Below, piece after piece: positions 1-10,941 of a stretch of DNA of 64,000 nt (position 1 is its first letter; each line of letters opens with the position of its first letter). The position numbers and the translations under genes were made by a program. The notes beneath the pieces were generated by a model, which was given only the letters and a program-made list of their open reading frames with translations, searched no databases and had not been told where the DNA came from. Source of the DNA: Zhengitettix transpicula (lineage: Eukaryota; Arthropoda; Insecta; Orthoptera; Tetrigidae); contig CM073596.1 of assembly GCA_037074705.1 (NCBI GenBank), positions 12,270,501-12,334,500 of the forward strand. Reading direction: 5' to 3'.

Positions 1-665
1 TAACTCTGATTGACAATTTAAAAGAGAACTAAATCTGACTTTATCCTTTAATTTGCGTTTACAATATTATTCAAAATTATGTTACTTATGGACCGTCGGT
101 CTGTTGCCAGAACTATCAATTTTACCTCGTTCGGACTCTTTTACACTCTTTAATTATTTAATATCAGGCCTTCGTTTTCACTGATTTTACGTCACTTTTA
201 ATTTGGCAAGATTGGCTATTTTCCGTTGATTGCTCCGCTCCACCATAAATTAAAAAATGTTATTCCGCAACAATTTCTCCACGATGATTGCACAAAGTTC
301 TATTTTGACGAAACTGGTATTACTTTACAATATTCACGTTGCAATATGTCGGTGAATGTTTTACTCTGCTCAATTTTATAAAGACCGTTCTCTGCAACGT
401 TTTCACCGTCGGCCGCTTCTATTCTCCAATGATTCACCAACTTTATTATACCATGCTCGACGATGTCTGACCTCTGTACAATCCAGACCACAACGACCAA
501 CTGACTATGCTTTAGCGCGCGTAAACGCCGTTCCGCGCTCTCAATAATAGGAACAGAGCTCACCACTCATTGTTGCTCGGATCGCTCTCGCTATAATAAA
601 ACCTTTTCGCTAAACATTTCAAATTTATTTCAATACAATTAATTGATTAATTAATTGGCATTACA
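1..665 (-). repeat. LTR-like repeat, family L copy 1 (cut by window edge)
   Basis: The right end reads GGCATTACA and is followed at 666-669 by ATAT. The same end and internal motifs (AGCGCGCGTAAACGCC, GAACAGAGCTC, a terminal TTAATTAATTGGCATTACA) recur in family L copies near 16.4, 29.5, 34.1, 48.0 and 57.7 kb. In the orientation in which the termini read TG...CA the element lies on the minus strand. Its other end is outside the window. The short frames inside it (for example 300-566 on the minus strand) follow the repeat and are not conserved between copies. What is seen is a dispersed repeat; that it is a solo LTR is inference from the other copies. Confidence 0.6.
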
Positions 666-669
666 ATAT

Positions 670-1756
670 GTATATAATTATATATGTTATTCACAAAACG
701 TGTGTTTATTTAAAAACAAATCCAGAATATGAAGGCTGGACGCAGAATTGTCCCAGAACCCCATTGGTTTAGTTATCCACAGGAAAACAAGAGGCAAAAT
801 GTCCAGGATTTTCTTTATCATTGTCACGTCATTTATTATTAATAACTTTGTAACTATTATTATCATTTTCAATATTAAATCTTCGCACTATTCCCTACAC
901 GAGGCAGATGTGCTGACCCAGTTGGCGCGTCTCACTCAACCCCACTCATGCTCTCCATAAAGGCACGAGAATCCTTTCATCGCGCTGCGAACTTAAGTTG
1001 TGAAGTGTTAGCACCCTCTTTTCTTCTACACATCACCTCACTTTGAAGCTGAATGCCTCGCCCAAGCTTCATTTCCGTATAATACAAATTTTTGTCGCGC
1101 ATAACGGTACCTTTGAGGTATTTATAATTCGCTGACGTGTGAAGAATTAAGAGATAGAGGATTTAAATTCAGTACTGATGTACGAAAACCGTTTCAAAAC
1201 CGATCACTCAGTATTATGCATATTATTATATCGTCGAAAATATATGGAGGCGCTTGTTATTGGGCTCTCCAATTGATTTAAGATCTTCGTTCCATAAAAG
1301 GGGTGACATTCCCTAATTTTACAATGTGGATTGCTCAGTGCAACCACGATCTTTTTAATTAAAAAGTCAAATAAATATTGGTCCCTCTTTAAGGTTGTTT
1401 CACACTGACCTTCTCGCAGCTATTCGGTAAAATTCTAATTCGTTGTTTATTATGACGAGCGGTCGCGCTTGCTCTGCAGTTCCGCTCTATTCCACTCCAT
1501 ATATGAGCAAGTGGAAACCGCTTTCGTAGCTTTCAGGGTCGGCAACTTTGCCCCAGGCGATCTGGTAAGGCACGAAAGAGCTGCTTGTCCTTCCAAGGGA
1601 CCAAAACAACCACGTACGTCTTTCAGAAAGCCGAGTAGTCTCTATCAATTCGACTTTAAAAAATGCCGCCCTCGGACTTCCATGCAAGAATATTTATTAA
1701 TTATTAAATACTGCGACGTCACAAGACCTGAAACTTATTTTCTATCATTTGTAATG
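670..1756. other. no recognisable feature
   Basis: AT-rich sequence without a recognisable gene or repeat. The open frames at 748-960 and 1469-1792 (107 codons) have unremarkable composition, match no family I know and overlap frames on the other strand, so I do not call them genes. Confidence 0.5.
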
Positions 1757-2068
1757 TTTTTTTTAGGTTCAGACAGGCTATGTATAGGGTAATCCACATA
1801 GTGGCAACTCTCCTCTTATAGAATTAGAAAGGGAGTGAAAGGGGGGATGCGGAAGGGTAGAGAAAGGTTCTTAATGGTTAACTAGGGCCCCCGGACTATT
1901 GTTTAAGGATCCTACCCGGCAATTCGTCTAAAAGTGACGTAGGGAAAACCCTAGAAAAACCTGCATCAGGTAGGTCGGGCATTTGGTACTTGTGCCACGC
2001 CCTTCCGATGGCGGGAGAATTTAGGAGGCAGTTGGCCGACTAATTCAATAGGAATAGTGGACAACTCA
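1757..2068 (-). mobile_element. S retroposon copy, internally deleted
   Basis: Begins on the plus strand with a T-run (the A-tail of a minus-strand element) and continues through the family core: CCACATAGTGGCAACT, GGGATGCGGAAGGGTAGA, GGATCCTACCCGGCA, CCTGCATCAGGTAGGTCGGG and CGGGAGAAT, ending GGACAACTCA. Relative to the full copy at 40005-40570 it lacks the segment between GGGAGA and TTTAGGAGGCAG. Its tail-proximal sequence (ACAGGCTATGTATAGGG) defines a variant shared with the copies near 60.65 and 62.15 kb. Confidence 0.8.
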
Positions 2069-2398
2069 TTTTTTTAGGTAACAGGCTACATGAGGGTAAT
2101 GGTGGCAGCTCCTCTTTAATAGCATATGAAGGGATTTGAAAGGTGGGATGCGGAAGGGTAGAAGAAGGTAGCCAAAGGTTAACTACGGCCTCTGGGCTAT
2201 AGTTTAAGGATCCTACGCGGCATTTTCCCTAAAAGTAATGCAGGACAAACCCTAGAAAAACCTACATCAGGTAGGTCGGGCATTGGGTACTTGTCCCACG
2301 CCCTTCCGATAGCGGGAGAGGAGTTTGCTGTGGGGAGGCAGCATTCCCTTCTCCGTGCCTCGACCAGTTTAGGAGGCAGCTGGCCGACTGTTCCAATC
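2069..2398 (-). mobile_element. S retroposon copy, 5' truncated
   Basis: Directly abuts the preceding S copy: its T-run starts where the other ends. It covers the tail-side 330 bp as far as the sequence corresponding to TTGGAACAGTCGGCC and lacks the 5' hairpin region. It belongs to the ACAGGCTACATGAGGG variant, so the two neighbours are from different subfamilies and are not a simple tandem duplication. Confidence 0.8.
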
Positions 2399-2596
2399 GT
2401 TTAGGTTACTTAAAATAACATAGTCCACCATCATGTCTGCAAGGAAATATTTATCATTCAGCAAAATGTTGATTTCAATTAGCACATTCGATAAATGAGC
2501 TCTGAAATTAGTTCAATAAAATGTCAAACACCACATAAGGTATGCTAATTGATTTTATAAATATTCTAAAGAAAAAAAGAGATACTGATATAAATT

Positions 2597-2656
<60 letters not shown>

Positions 2657-3169
2657 TACATATTGAATATTAATGGCGATATATGTCAGAAAAATAAACA
2701 AGTTTAATGTAAAATTACAATTTATTCTTACAAAAATTTATTACGTAATCGTAAGTTTCTTACAATAAGTAGTAATTCTGCGGGTTCTGACAATTAAATT
2801 GGAGAACTTTAATACAAATGTTAATTGTCTTCATTTTGATTACATCTACTTATATCTAAAATATTTGAATTAAATATGAAAGCAAATACTTTCTCTTAGC
2901 CCCTAAATTGTCTGGCGTTTATTTTATCTGTCGTGCATGCTAAAATTCATGTATGCATTAGGCCACAAAACTACTTTTATACCAGATCGGCCTTCACTAT
3001 TCCTAGGCATTTTTTCCGTACCTCAAAATAAAGCAATTTCTTCGAGCCACATTAACTTGATTACTTGACCATCTACGGATATTGGCGGAAGTACTGTGAC
3101 GATTGAAAAACTATAGTTTGGCTTATTATTGTGTGTAGGTCAAACCTCGTCTCTCTTTACTTGTCACAC
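2399..3169. other. AT-rich spacer with a TA microsatellite
   Basis: Contains an uninterrupted (TA)n tract at 2599-2653. I see no gene or other recognisable element in the rest. Confidence 0.6.
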
Positions 3170-3778
3170 TTCCCAGTAATTGTACATAGTACCTGAAGTA
3201 GGAACAATCCCAGCGACCCTGAACACACGGAAGTTTTGTCCGCACAGTCATTGGCTTGGCGAAAGTGGCGCTAATTGCGAGAGCGGAATCGAAGCTATAA
3301 AGCACAGACGCTCAAGATAAAGGCGGTAGATAACCTTGTACGGACGAGAAATAGCCACTTAACGTGGTCCAACCAAAGCGAAACCGACCCTAGATACGAA
3401 CGCGTGGTCCAGACCAGTCATGACGTGCCTTGAAGCAACTGTCTTCGCATTATTTACAGTCGCCACTAGCCTCCAGTTCCCCCTAATCTGTGCCAACAGT
3501 GATTAAGAGAACGTGCACGACGCCACACCACCAGCAGGTCTGTGAATTTCTGATTGGCCTACACAGTCCAGCCAGAAAACATTTTTTCTAATCGAAACTT
3601 GGAATTTTTCACCGAGCAGCCGACGGCTCACGTGTTCTCGGGGCAAATGGATGGCACACCTTGATGGAAAAGTCATCAGTTTCATACTCGATTGACGGCG
3701 ACACATCGTCCGGAGCTTCTCGTCCAAAATAACAGCCAATGAGAACACGAGGGAAAATAATCGTGACTGGGCTGTTCA
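3170..3778. other. GC-richer unique-looking segment
   Basis: Visibly richer in G+C and CpG than its surroundings, with a TATA-like GCTATAAAGC at about 3293. Overlapping minus-strand frames (3503-3748, 3609-3791) match nothing I recognise. It may be unique, possibly regulatory or exonic sequence, but nothing proves a function. Confidence 0.3.
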
Positions 3779-3938
3779 GGCCTCTGATCATGAGTCACCA
3801 GATCGTTCATACGAGGATAGTCTGATACATCCGAGGAGTTGAACGAGATTATTTGAACTTATTACATAACTTGCATCCAGCCGAGACTGTGGATTGGAAG
3901 CTGCGACATGGTCAACTAAAGATAAAGACCTGAAATCT
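3779..3938 (+). repeat. direct repeat unit, copy 1
   Basis: About 160 bp that recurs at 4241-4415 (shared motifs GGATAGTCTGATAC, CCGAGGAGTTGAACGAGA and GTGGATTGGAAGCTGCGACA). The copies differ by scattered substitutions and short indels. Together with the 4138/5304 repeat this suggests that the segment upstream of the Jockey relic was duplicated. Confidence 0.7.
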
Positions 3939-4137
3939 GCAGTTCAACAGTAACGGTAATCCTATCCTACTTACATCTCACAATTCTTCAGACAGTAGAT
4001 CAGCTTGTTTTCCAGCTTGTTTTCCGCCATGGTTAATCCTGAAATAAGTTACCCAGTCAGTAAATTACGGGTTGAGTTCAATTTTAATTATTAAACATAG
4101 TTAATCCTAAATTCTTTCTTAGATTTCTTCCAGCGCC

Positions 4138-4233
4138 AACAAGCGACGAAGCTGATGGCAGGAAAAAAATCTTATAGCTCAGTCCAATATGGGCTGCGGA
4201 ACGAGGAAACTGCTCTGACGGCCAAAATTTATC
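4138..4233 (+). repeat. direct repeat unit flanking a LINE relic, left copy
   Basis: Shares AACAAGCGACGAAGCTGATG, GGGCTGCGGAAC and GAAACTGCTCTGACGG with 5304-5394. The two copies flank the Jockey-like relic at 4446-5225. Confidence 0.7.
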
Positions 4234-4240
4234 ATGACGG

Positions 4241-4415
4241 GGCCTCTGATCATTCGGATATTCGCTACACGACATTCGTCATTCGTATAAGGATAGTCTG
4301 ATACGTCCGAGGAGTTGAACGAGATTATTAGAACTTCTTACATTAGTTGCGTCCAGCCGAGACTGTGGATTGGAAGCTGCGACATGGTTATCGAGAGACA
4401 CAGACCTGAAATCTT
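4241..4415 (+). repeat. direct repeat unit, copy 2
   Basis: Second copy of the 3779-3938 repeat, with a short extra segment near its start (TTCGGATATTCGCTACACG). It is followed by TTAGATTTCTTCCAGTG, a phrase that also precedes the 4138 repeat. Confidence 0.7.
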
Positions 4416-4445
4416 GCTTAGATTTCTTCCAGTGACAGTCATAGC

Positions 4446-5225
4446 CATATAAAAACCGATATTACGGAAGTCGCATCATACAGACCAATAAGTCTTTTGC
4501 TGATCCTATCTAAAGGTCTTTGAAAAACTAATAGTACAGCAACTCAAACAATTAATAAGTGAAGTAATTCCAGAGTTCCGGTATGGATTTCTGGAAGGTC
4601 TTTCAACGATAGATCAGACCCACAGAATAGTGAACATAATGTCTCAAAGCCTTGAACAAATGAAATACTGCTCGGATTCTTTCTTGGACGTGCGATAGGG
4701 CACGAAGGCTTACTATATAAAATCAAACTACTATTTCCACACCCATATTATTACTTCCTTCAATCATATCTAAGCATTCGCTCTTTTCAAATCAAATACC
4801 AAGACTCATTTTCTGAATTTATTCCAATGATGCCCGGTGGTCCTCAAGGGAGCGCCCTCGGACCAATACTGGATGATTAACAAATGGTCTAAGCTCTCCT
4901 TATACCACAAAATACTACTGTAGCAAGCAATAATCAAGCCAACATGGACATGCGGCATAGAACTATGGGGCACAGCATTCAGATCCAACCTGGAGATTCT
5001 CAGAAGATTCGAAAAAAAACCGTTAAGATACGTATGCAACGCGCCATAGTTCGTATCAAGCAAAAACCTATACAAAGATTTGGCTATGTTAACTATAACA
5101 GATGTCATCACTGAACGAAGTATCACGCACCAAAAGAGATTGAGCAACCAGTGAACATTCTGGAAAATAGTGAACAATTGTACAGACTAAAGCGATACCA
5201 TAGAGTTACCCTTTAGATTCCTTAA
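4446..5225 (+). pseudogene. Jockey-type non-LTR reverse transcriptase relic
   Basis: Broken reverse transcriptase of a non-LTR retrotransposon. Reading across frames one finds, in the usual order, YRPISLL (from about 4480), EFRYGFLEGLSTIDQTHRI (from about 4567), FLDVR, HEGLLYKIKLLF, LQSYLSIRSFQIKYQ and PQGSALGPIL (near 4840-4865). The catalytic YADD region is missing, deleted after GPIL. The C-terminal part follows: KPTWTCGIELWGTAFRSN, LRRFEKKPLRYVCNAP and a tail like the usual RLKRYHxLDL end. Stops and frameshifts are frequent and the endonuclease part is absent, so the element is dead. Family assignment rests on these motifs. The 123-codon minus-strand frame at 4806-5177 is only its shadow. 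Confidence 0.85.
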
Positions 5226-5303
5226 ATTGTGACTCATACCTTGTATTACTAATTGTTCCAAGTGAACAGATGTTAAATTATCAGCTATTTTTTTTTAAAA
5301 ACG

Positions 5304-5394
5304 AACAAGCGACGAAGCTGATGGCACGAGAAATTCATGTAGCTCAGTGACGGGCTGCGGAACTAGGAAACTGCTCTGACGGCCAAAATTTATC
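5304..5394 (+). repeat. direct repeat unit flanking a LINE relic, right copy
   Basis: Matches 4138-4233 with a few indels. It starts shortly after the end of the Jockey relic. Confidence 0.7.
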
Positions 5395-6002
5395 CATTTA
5401 TTTTCAGCAAGTTTTTATCTTATCACGCATTCTCCTTTTTGTGTCTTACCAGTGCAGAATCATTGCTTTCACACCGTCGCTTACATAAATACAAATGACT
5501 CTTTTCAAGGAACCTTTCAGTTGATCCAAACTCCCCTTCACAGACAAAATTATCCCGAAATTTCACAGTTAATAAATAATACAAACATGATCTAAGTAGA
5601 CTTCAATTATCGTTCAATCTGTCCGTTAAATTTCTAATTGACCGTTACAGTTGTTATATGTTATTGTCTCGGTTGTTCTCACTTATCCAGCATACTGACC
5701 GTATTGATTAACATCTCCCCCAATGCCCGGAAGGGTTTTGCCTTGGCACTTGCGGCCTTGAATCTATTCGTGCCGTGATATATTTAGGTGCGGTGCGGTA
5801 ATATGTAAGTCTGGTTATTTCCGAGGCGTTGCCCGCCCACCTGCACCCGCAAGTTAATTGGAAAGACGCAAGCCCTCGGGATTGCCAGGAGGGAAAAATT
5901 CCGGCGTTCTGGAATTATAACTCGACAATTGACTTCTATGAGTGGAGTAGGGGGGGGGAGATAGATTTCTTAAGCAGTGAGTTACTTTTTTTTTTTTTAA
6001 GT
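5395..6002. other. no recognisable feature
   Basis: Mixed-composition sequence with a G-run near 5950 and a T-run near 5988. The 108-codon minus-strand frame at 5854-6180 continues into the inverted end of repeat B and is not supported as a gene. Confidence 0.5.
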
Positions 6003-6345
6003 GTGACAGCCCGTGGAATTGAAATGGTGTCGTAGTCTGAGCGGCCGTGCCGTGAGCGGACAAGAGTCCCTTCCTCAATCCTGGCCGATGAGCGAGCATG
6101 TATAAAGCTTTCCGAAGAGCAACTTTATCGGTCTTGGTTTTCACATTAAAAGAATGTAATACAAGTTTACTGTACAACATTTCTGAAACTTATCTGGATT
6201 TATAATTTCTATCTCTATCTATAATATGGAAACTGTTCCAATTGGTAGTGATTCGTTAAATAATTTATTTTTAACATTTATATTTAACTGACGTCCTTAA
6301 GTAAATGAAAAACATCACCCTGTTTAGTTATAAATTTATTATTAA

Positions 6346-7114
6346 CTAGCTGGGTGCCCGGCGTTGCCCGAGATGTCATTTATCTATAACCTCCGATATG
6401 ACTCCAATTTCGGCTGCTTTTGCGCAATTTTTATGTAACGCTACTCGAACCCTAATCATTATAATTAACTCTGAAAAATATTTCTTCAACGCAAATATCT
6501 GCCGTGTTTTCATGTTCCAAAATTTGCACCCCGCATCTGAGGGGTAAATGCCAATTTTAATGTCGTAACTAAACAAAGTGACTTCCATAACCTTTGATTT
6601 GACTCCAATCTCGGCTGTATTCGCGTTAGTTTACTGTAAAGCATCTCCACCCTAAACCCGAAAGGTGTCCTTTTCACAGGGCGTAGGGGATGAAAATTGT
6701 ATTCAGATAACATTGGTAGAAACACTATCAATATCTTTGACCCCTAAAAATATTTATCCGACTCAAATATCGGCTGTTTTAGTATGTTTAAATATTTCCA
6801 CCCCCGCTTCTGGGGGTGGAAGACGCGCCTCACCCCGACAGTGTTTGTTTCCTGGTCGCAAAGAACACGTGTACGAAATTTGGTGAAAATTTCTCGACTG
6901 GTGTAGATTTGTATTTTATTTAGAAAACGTTTGTATGGGAAATAGAAAAGGGCTGTTTTTAGGGTTTTCCCGGAAATTATTAGATTTTTTCTCGCCTTTT
7001 AAACCTTCCCTAGACCTCCACGATTATTTCAAGACTAAGATAAGATAAATCCGTTCAGCCGTTCATTACTTTTAGTGAGACTAACGAACAGCAATTCTTT
7101 TTTATATATATAGA
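6346..7114 (-). mobile_element. Helitron-like element, family H2 copy 1
   Basis: On the minus strand the element starts TCTATATATATAAAAAAG followed by AATTGCTGTTCGTTAGTC and ends with a GC-rich tip finishing CTAG. The host bases are A before TC and T after CTAG. That is the Helitron signature, and the start resembles non-autonomous Helitrons known from many insects (Lep1-like). The interior has two diverged repeats of a unit of about 260 bp (TCCGATATGACTCCAATTTC / TTTGATTTGACTCCAATCTC). No Rep/helicase coding is present. The empty site is preserved in B copy 2 between 48245 and 48246. Confidence 0.9.
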
Positions 7115-7543
7115 TTTAAATTTTTAAACATTATAATAGAATAAAAATTCTCAAAGATTCATCTCTAATTTATTTGGACCTCTTCAGGAGTCTTAAAGTC
7201 AATTAAATGATCAATTTCAAATCTGTACTATCAAAAATTCCAACAAAACATGATTTTACAAACATGATAATTTATAATTCATTTAATTAAAAATTTATTG
7301 AACATTACTTACAATTAATTACATGAAATGTACGTTTCTTAGATGAGATTTGCCCACACCTTGCAGGCGAAAATTCTGTTATGTTTACAGCTGTTGAGAG
7401 CATTGGATATAAATGATTTTAAATAAAATAAATGGATTAGAATAATAACGACTCATAAATTCTAATTAAATTCTTAGTATAATTTTTTTTTACTTTAATG
7501 GTCGAATCATTGGAACGAAAATACAACATTTCGTTCATCAATC

Positions 7544-7688
7544 CGGAATAATATTCTTAATTTTGCATTGAAAAGTTTTACGTAATGCTAATTGAAATTG
7601 TGCTACGTGAAATAACTCTGCTATGTAACAGCACAATTTCGATTAGTATTATGTAAAACTTTTAAATGAAGAATGATATTATTATTTC
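7544..7688 (+). repeat. hairpin with arms of about 58 bp (diverged copy)
   Basis: The left arm starts GGAATAATATTC and reaches GAAATTGTGC at 7602. The right arm runs from GCACAATTTCG at 7631 to 7688. The arms pair with about ten mismatches. The homologous hairpin at 48698-48840 is almost perfect. Confidence 0.85.
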
Positions 7689-8262
7689 AGACTGTTTATT
7701 TACGCAATAAAGTTGCCTTACCGGAACTGTGTACTTGAAACGCTCAGCGGTCAGGATTGTGGAAGGGCCCTCGGTGGTTGTCCGCTCATGCCACGTGCGG
7801 AAACCGCACGGCACCACCTGAAAGGTAGAGTTAAGCATTATTTTGACACGAGATTTTTTTTTTATTTAAAAATTATTTTCTGGGAACATATTCAAGTGTA
7901 CAATTCACAATAAAAAGCACAAATTTTTATTCGTCAAGACAGTTTTTGTAAATGACTGACTATTAGCATTTAAAAATAAATTATTCATGAGGACTGTAAA
8001 TTCGTTCTTTTTATTGTGGATTGTATATAAAGGTTTAAACTGTTTTTATCTTAATATTTGAGTCTTTATATATGTTGTTATAGACCCACAACAAAAATGA
8101 TTATATATAATATTTGGTTAAGAGTGTTAAAGCTGCTCTTCGGGAAGCTTTATACCTGCTGGCTCAGCGGAAAGGATTCAGGAAGGGACGATTGAGGAAG
8201 CGACTGTTGTCCGCTCACGGCACGGGCGCTCAAAATACGGCGCCAATGAAATGTGAGTCACC

Positions 8263-8730
8263 AGAGTCGAAGTGGAAAGGGTCAAGTGTACAAGGGGCTT
8301 ATTAAGTGGGAGAAAGCGCAGAGATGACGTCTACGCTTCTCTGACCGCAGCTTATCGACTCTGGGAAAAAAAAAAGTTTTCTTTGCTGCTACACTTGAGT
8401 GCGAGGTTGAGCATTCAACTCTCTCGCCGATTTCGGAGCCGCGATCTTGGAACGGAGCCAGGAATGCCGACTCACTAGCCACCTGTTTTCCGGAGCGAGA
8501 TGTTCTGCGATAGTTCCACAAGGCGTTCTGCTCGAGTGAGAATGTCGGCAACACACTTGGGAAGTGCTGGGACGGTTCCTTGACAAACGTGTCGTCAGTC
8601 GGGCCTCAGGTGTGCGAACATTCGAATTACTTCGGTCTCGGGCAGATTCAAACTACAGACTTCCATTTCCTATAGATGACCTGAATTAACATTAATAGAT
8701 TCCGAAAAATCTGGAGACTAAATTAATCTA
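8263..8730. other. GC-richer unique-looking segment
   Basis: Non-repetitive within this window and markedly richer in G+C than its flanks (for example CTCTCGCCGATTTCGGAGCC). Overlapping frames on both strands (8272-8478, 8282-8554) match nothing I recognise. It ends at an H1 Helitron. Confidence 0.35.
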
Positions 8731-9339
8731 TCTTCTATATAATAAAAAAGGATGTATATTTGTATGTATGTATGTATGTATTTACGTTAATTTCTATACA
8801 AATTTAAAAGCGCGGATAGATTGCAACAAAAATTGGTACACAAATTCTTCAAAACACGAGAAACGGTACTGCGAGGGTGAGAAACGCCTAGCATACATGT
8901 GGAAAGAATTATAATTAAAAACCGTGATCATTAAATATTAAATTACTGCGCGCCAAGAGACAATGACGTCACGCGAGAGAAAGACGTTACTACGCAACGA
9001 ACAAAGGAAATATCTCCTATATTAGGAATGAAATAAAGCAGAAATATTTTTTTAAAATAAAAAGTATAATTTTATACAGAAATATTCCATCGAATGATAA
9101 TAAAGAAGAATACGAATTACTTTACCATCCTTGGGGAAAATGTAAGTTAATTTTCGCGCTGTATTAGTTGTGAGTCTAGCTAACAATTTTATCAATGTAA
9201 TATTTCGTAATGTATGAAGACTGAGTGACGATTATATCCTGAAATACTCAAGGAATATATTTAAGTATTCAAGTAAATACTTTTTTTATCTTATATCTTA
9301 TATAAATAAGTACACGAGCAACGCCGGGCACCTAGCTAG
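8731..9339 (+). mobile_element. Helitron-like element, family H1 copy 1
   Basis: Begins TCTTCTATATAATAAAAAAG directly after host A8730 and ends GCCGGGCACCTAGCTAG before host T9340, giving the A|TC...CTAG|T structure of Helitrons with no target duplication. A GTAT microsatellite lies near the 5' end. The interior (GAGAAACGGTACTG, CGCGCCAAGAGACAATGACG, CGTTACTACGCAACGAACAA) is shared with all H1 copies. It has no coding capacity, so it is non-autonomous. This is the short (about 610 bp) subtype. Confidence 0.9.
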
Positions 9340-10191
9340 TATAAAAAATAAACATAACTGTTCCTATCTGAACATCTATCATCAATTGAAAAATTCAATA
9401 CGGTCAGATACAGGCAAAATAAATATTTAAAACGTTTCAAATCTACATTTTCATGCATTTTGAACCAATACACATGTGTTATTAATAAGAATTTATTACC
9501 AATTACTAAACTAATATTTGTCGGGAAAGTGTCTTGGAAATTTGATTAATTGGACACTGAAATATTTCTGAGATGGAATTTTTGTAAATATTCGAACCGG
9601 GATCAAAATATCCACACTTGGAAAAAAAAACTACGCTTGCCGTCTAAATTCATTTTTTGTTACAACATAGGTCTGTGAATCTTCGTGGTGAGCAATGACG
9701 ATCGTAAACTCGAAATATATTCTTTGTTTGCTCAACAGTAAAAATTTTCACTTTCGTCTTAGTGGTATAAATTTATTTAATATTTGATATATGCCGACAA
9801 TTATCGTTTATAAATAAATAAGCAATGCAGCCGAAATGTGAGAAAAAATTAAAAACCAAAAAAAAAAAAATTGGATTAAATTTTTTTCTGACCTATTAGC
9901 TGCATTGCTGATTTATGTACAAATTTATTCTAGGAAGGGCAAAACGTTTCCTTTATTGTTTTTAGAACTCTTCAGATGTTAAAAGTTACTTAAGACTCTT
10001 TCTACCTCAGATTTCGTCGAGATCCGGCAATTATATAGTTATAGTTCATTACATGATAACGACATTGCATTTATTTTGCTTTAATTCCCTTAGAGTTGAT
10101 TTCTAATAACGTTTTAAAGCACGTGAAACGTTAATAAAACAATTGGGACTGCTTTTAAGAAATCACACCGTGATCATCAATAACTGTTATA
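9340..10191. other. AT-rich spacer with one small inverted repeat
   Basis: I see no gene. TAAATAAGCAATGCAGC (about 9815) and GCTGCATTGCTGATTTA (about 9900) form a hairpin of about 17 bp around an A/T-run loop. Confidence 0.6.
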
Positions 10192-10941
10192 TCAAAATAA
10201 TAAAAAAGATGTATAATTGTATATATGTATGTATGTATTTACGTTAATCTTTATACAAATTTAAATTTGTGGATAGATTACAACAAAAATCGGTACACGT
10301 ATTCTTCAAAACTCGAGAAACGGTACTGTGGGAGTGAAAAACCCCTAGCATTAAAGCGGAAGGAATTATAATTTATAAAACGTGATAAGCTTGTGTTAAA
10401 ATACTGCGCGCAAAGAGACCGTGACGTTACTACGCGACGAACAAAGGAAATAGTTCCATTTTTCCGTAATGACATAAATAAGAAATATTTTCATTTAATA
10501 AAAAATATATATTTATCAAGCAAAACTCCATAGAATGATGATAAAAAAAACAATACGAAATACTTAACGATCCTTGCGGAAAATGTAAGTTACTTTGCTC
10601 GCCATATTAGTGACTCCAATATGGCGACTACTTGTTTACATTGTGAACCTAGCTAAGAATATCATAAATTTAATCTTTCGTAATGTCTGAAGACTGAGGG
10701 ACAATTATTTCCTGCAATACTCAAGGACTATATTTAAGTGTTCCGTTCGTAAATAAATTCGGAGGAATGTTTCTTGGGACTGATGTAATAAAATTAAGCC
10801 ATTATCGGCCGAAAGTTTGTACGGAACTAGGAACAATTAGATTCAGGTTAAATCACTTATTCACTTCAAATTAAAATTGAATTAAATAATTTTTCAGGTT
10901 TATATAAATATGTACTCGAGCAACGCAGCGCATCCAGCTAG
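10192..10941 (+). mobile_element. Helitron-like element, family H1 copy 2 (long subtype)
   Basis: Begins TCAAAATAATAAAAAAG after host A and ends CGCATCCAGCTAG. The next base is A where T is expected, a likely later change. Compared with copy 1 it carries additional interior sequence (CTCCAATATGGCGACTACTT and ATTAAGCCATTATCGG), so two H1 subtypes exist. No coding capacity is visible; the short minus-strand frame at 10278-10475 is incidental. Confidence 0.85.

Larger units (their letters stand above)
6003..8262. mobile_element. B repeat copy 1, with inverted ends (about 2.2 kb)
   Basis: The left end (about 6003-6125) and right end (about 8112-8262) are inverted copies of each other; read outward-in they share GTTGCTCTTCGG / GCTGCTCTTCGG, AAGCTTTATAC, GGATT..AGGAAGGGAC and TTGTCCGCTCACGGCACGG. 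The interior is shared with 47005-50290 (copy 2), including a hairpin (7544-7688), a module GGTTGTCCGCTCATGCC..GTGCGGAAACCGCAC and ATTGTGGATTGTATATAAAG. The interior carries a Helitron (6346-7114) absent from copy 2. No transposase is recognisable, so a non-autonomous foldback or TIR element is inferred. Confidence 0.55.

Noticed and set aside
3293..3302. TATA-like GCTATAAAGC as a promoter
   Set aside because: No initiator at the right distance, and no downstream open frame or exon to support it.
4806..5177. 123-codon minus-strand open frame
   Set aside because: Shadow of the plus-strand Jockey relic, whose motifs are unmistakable.
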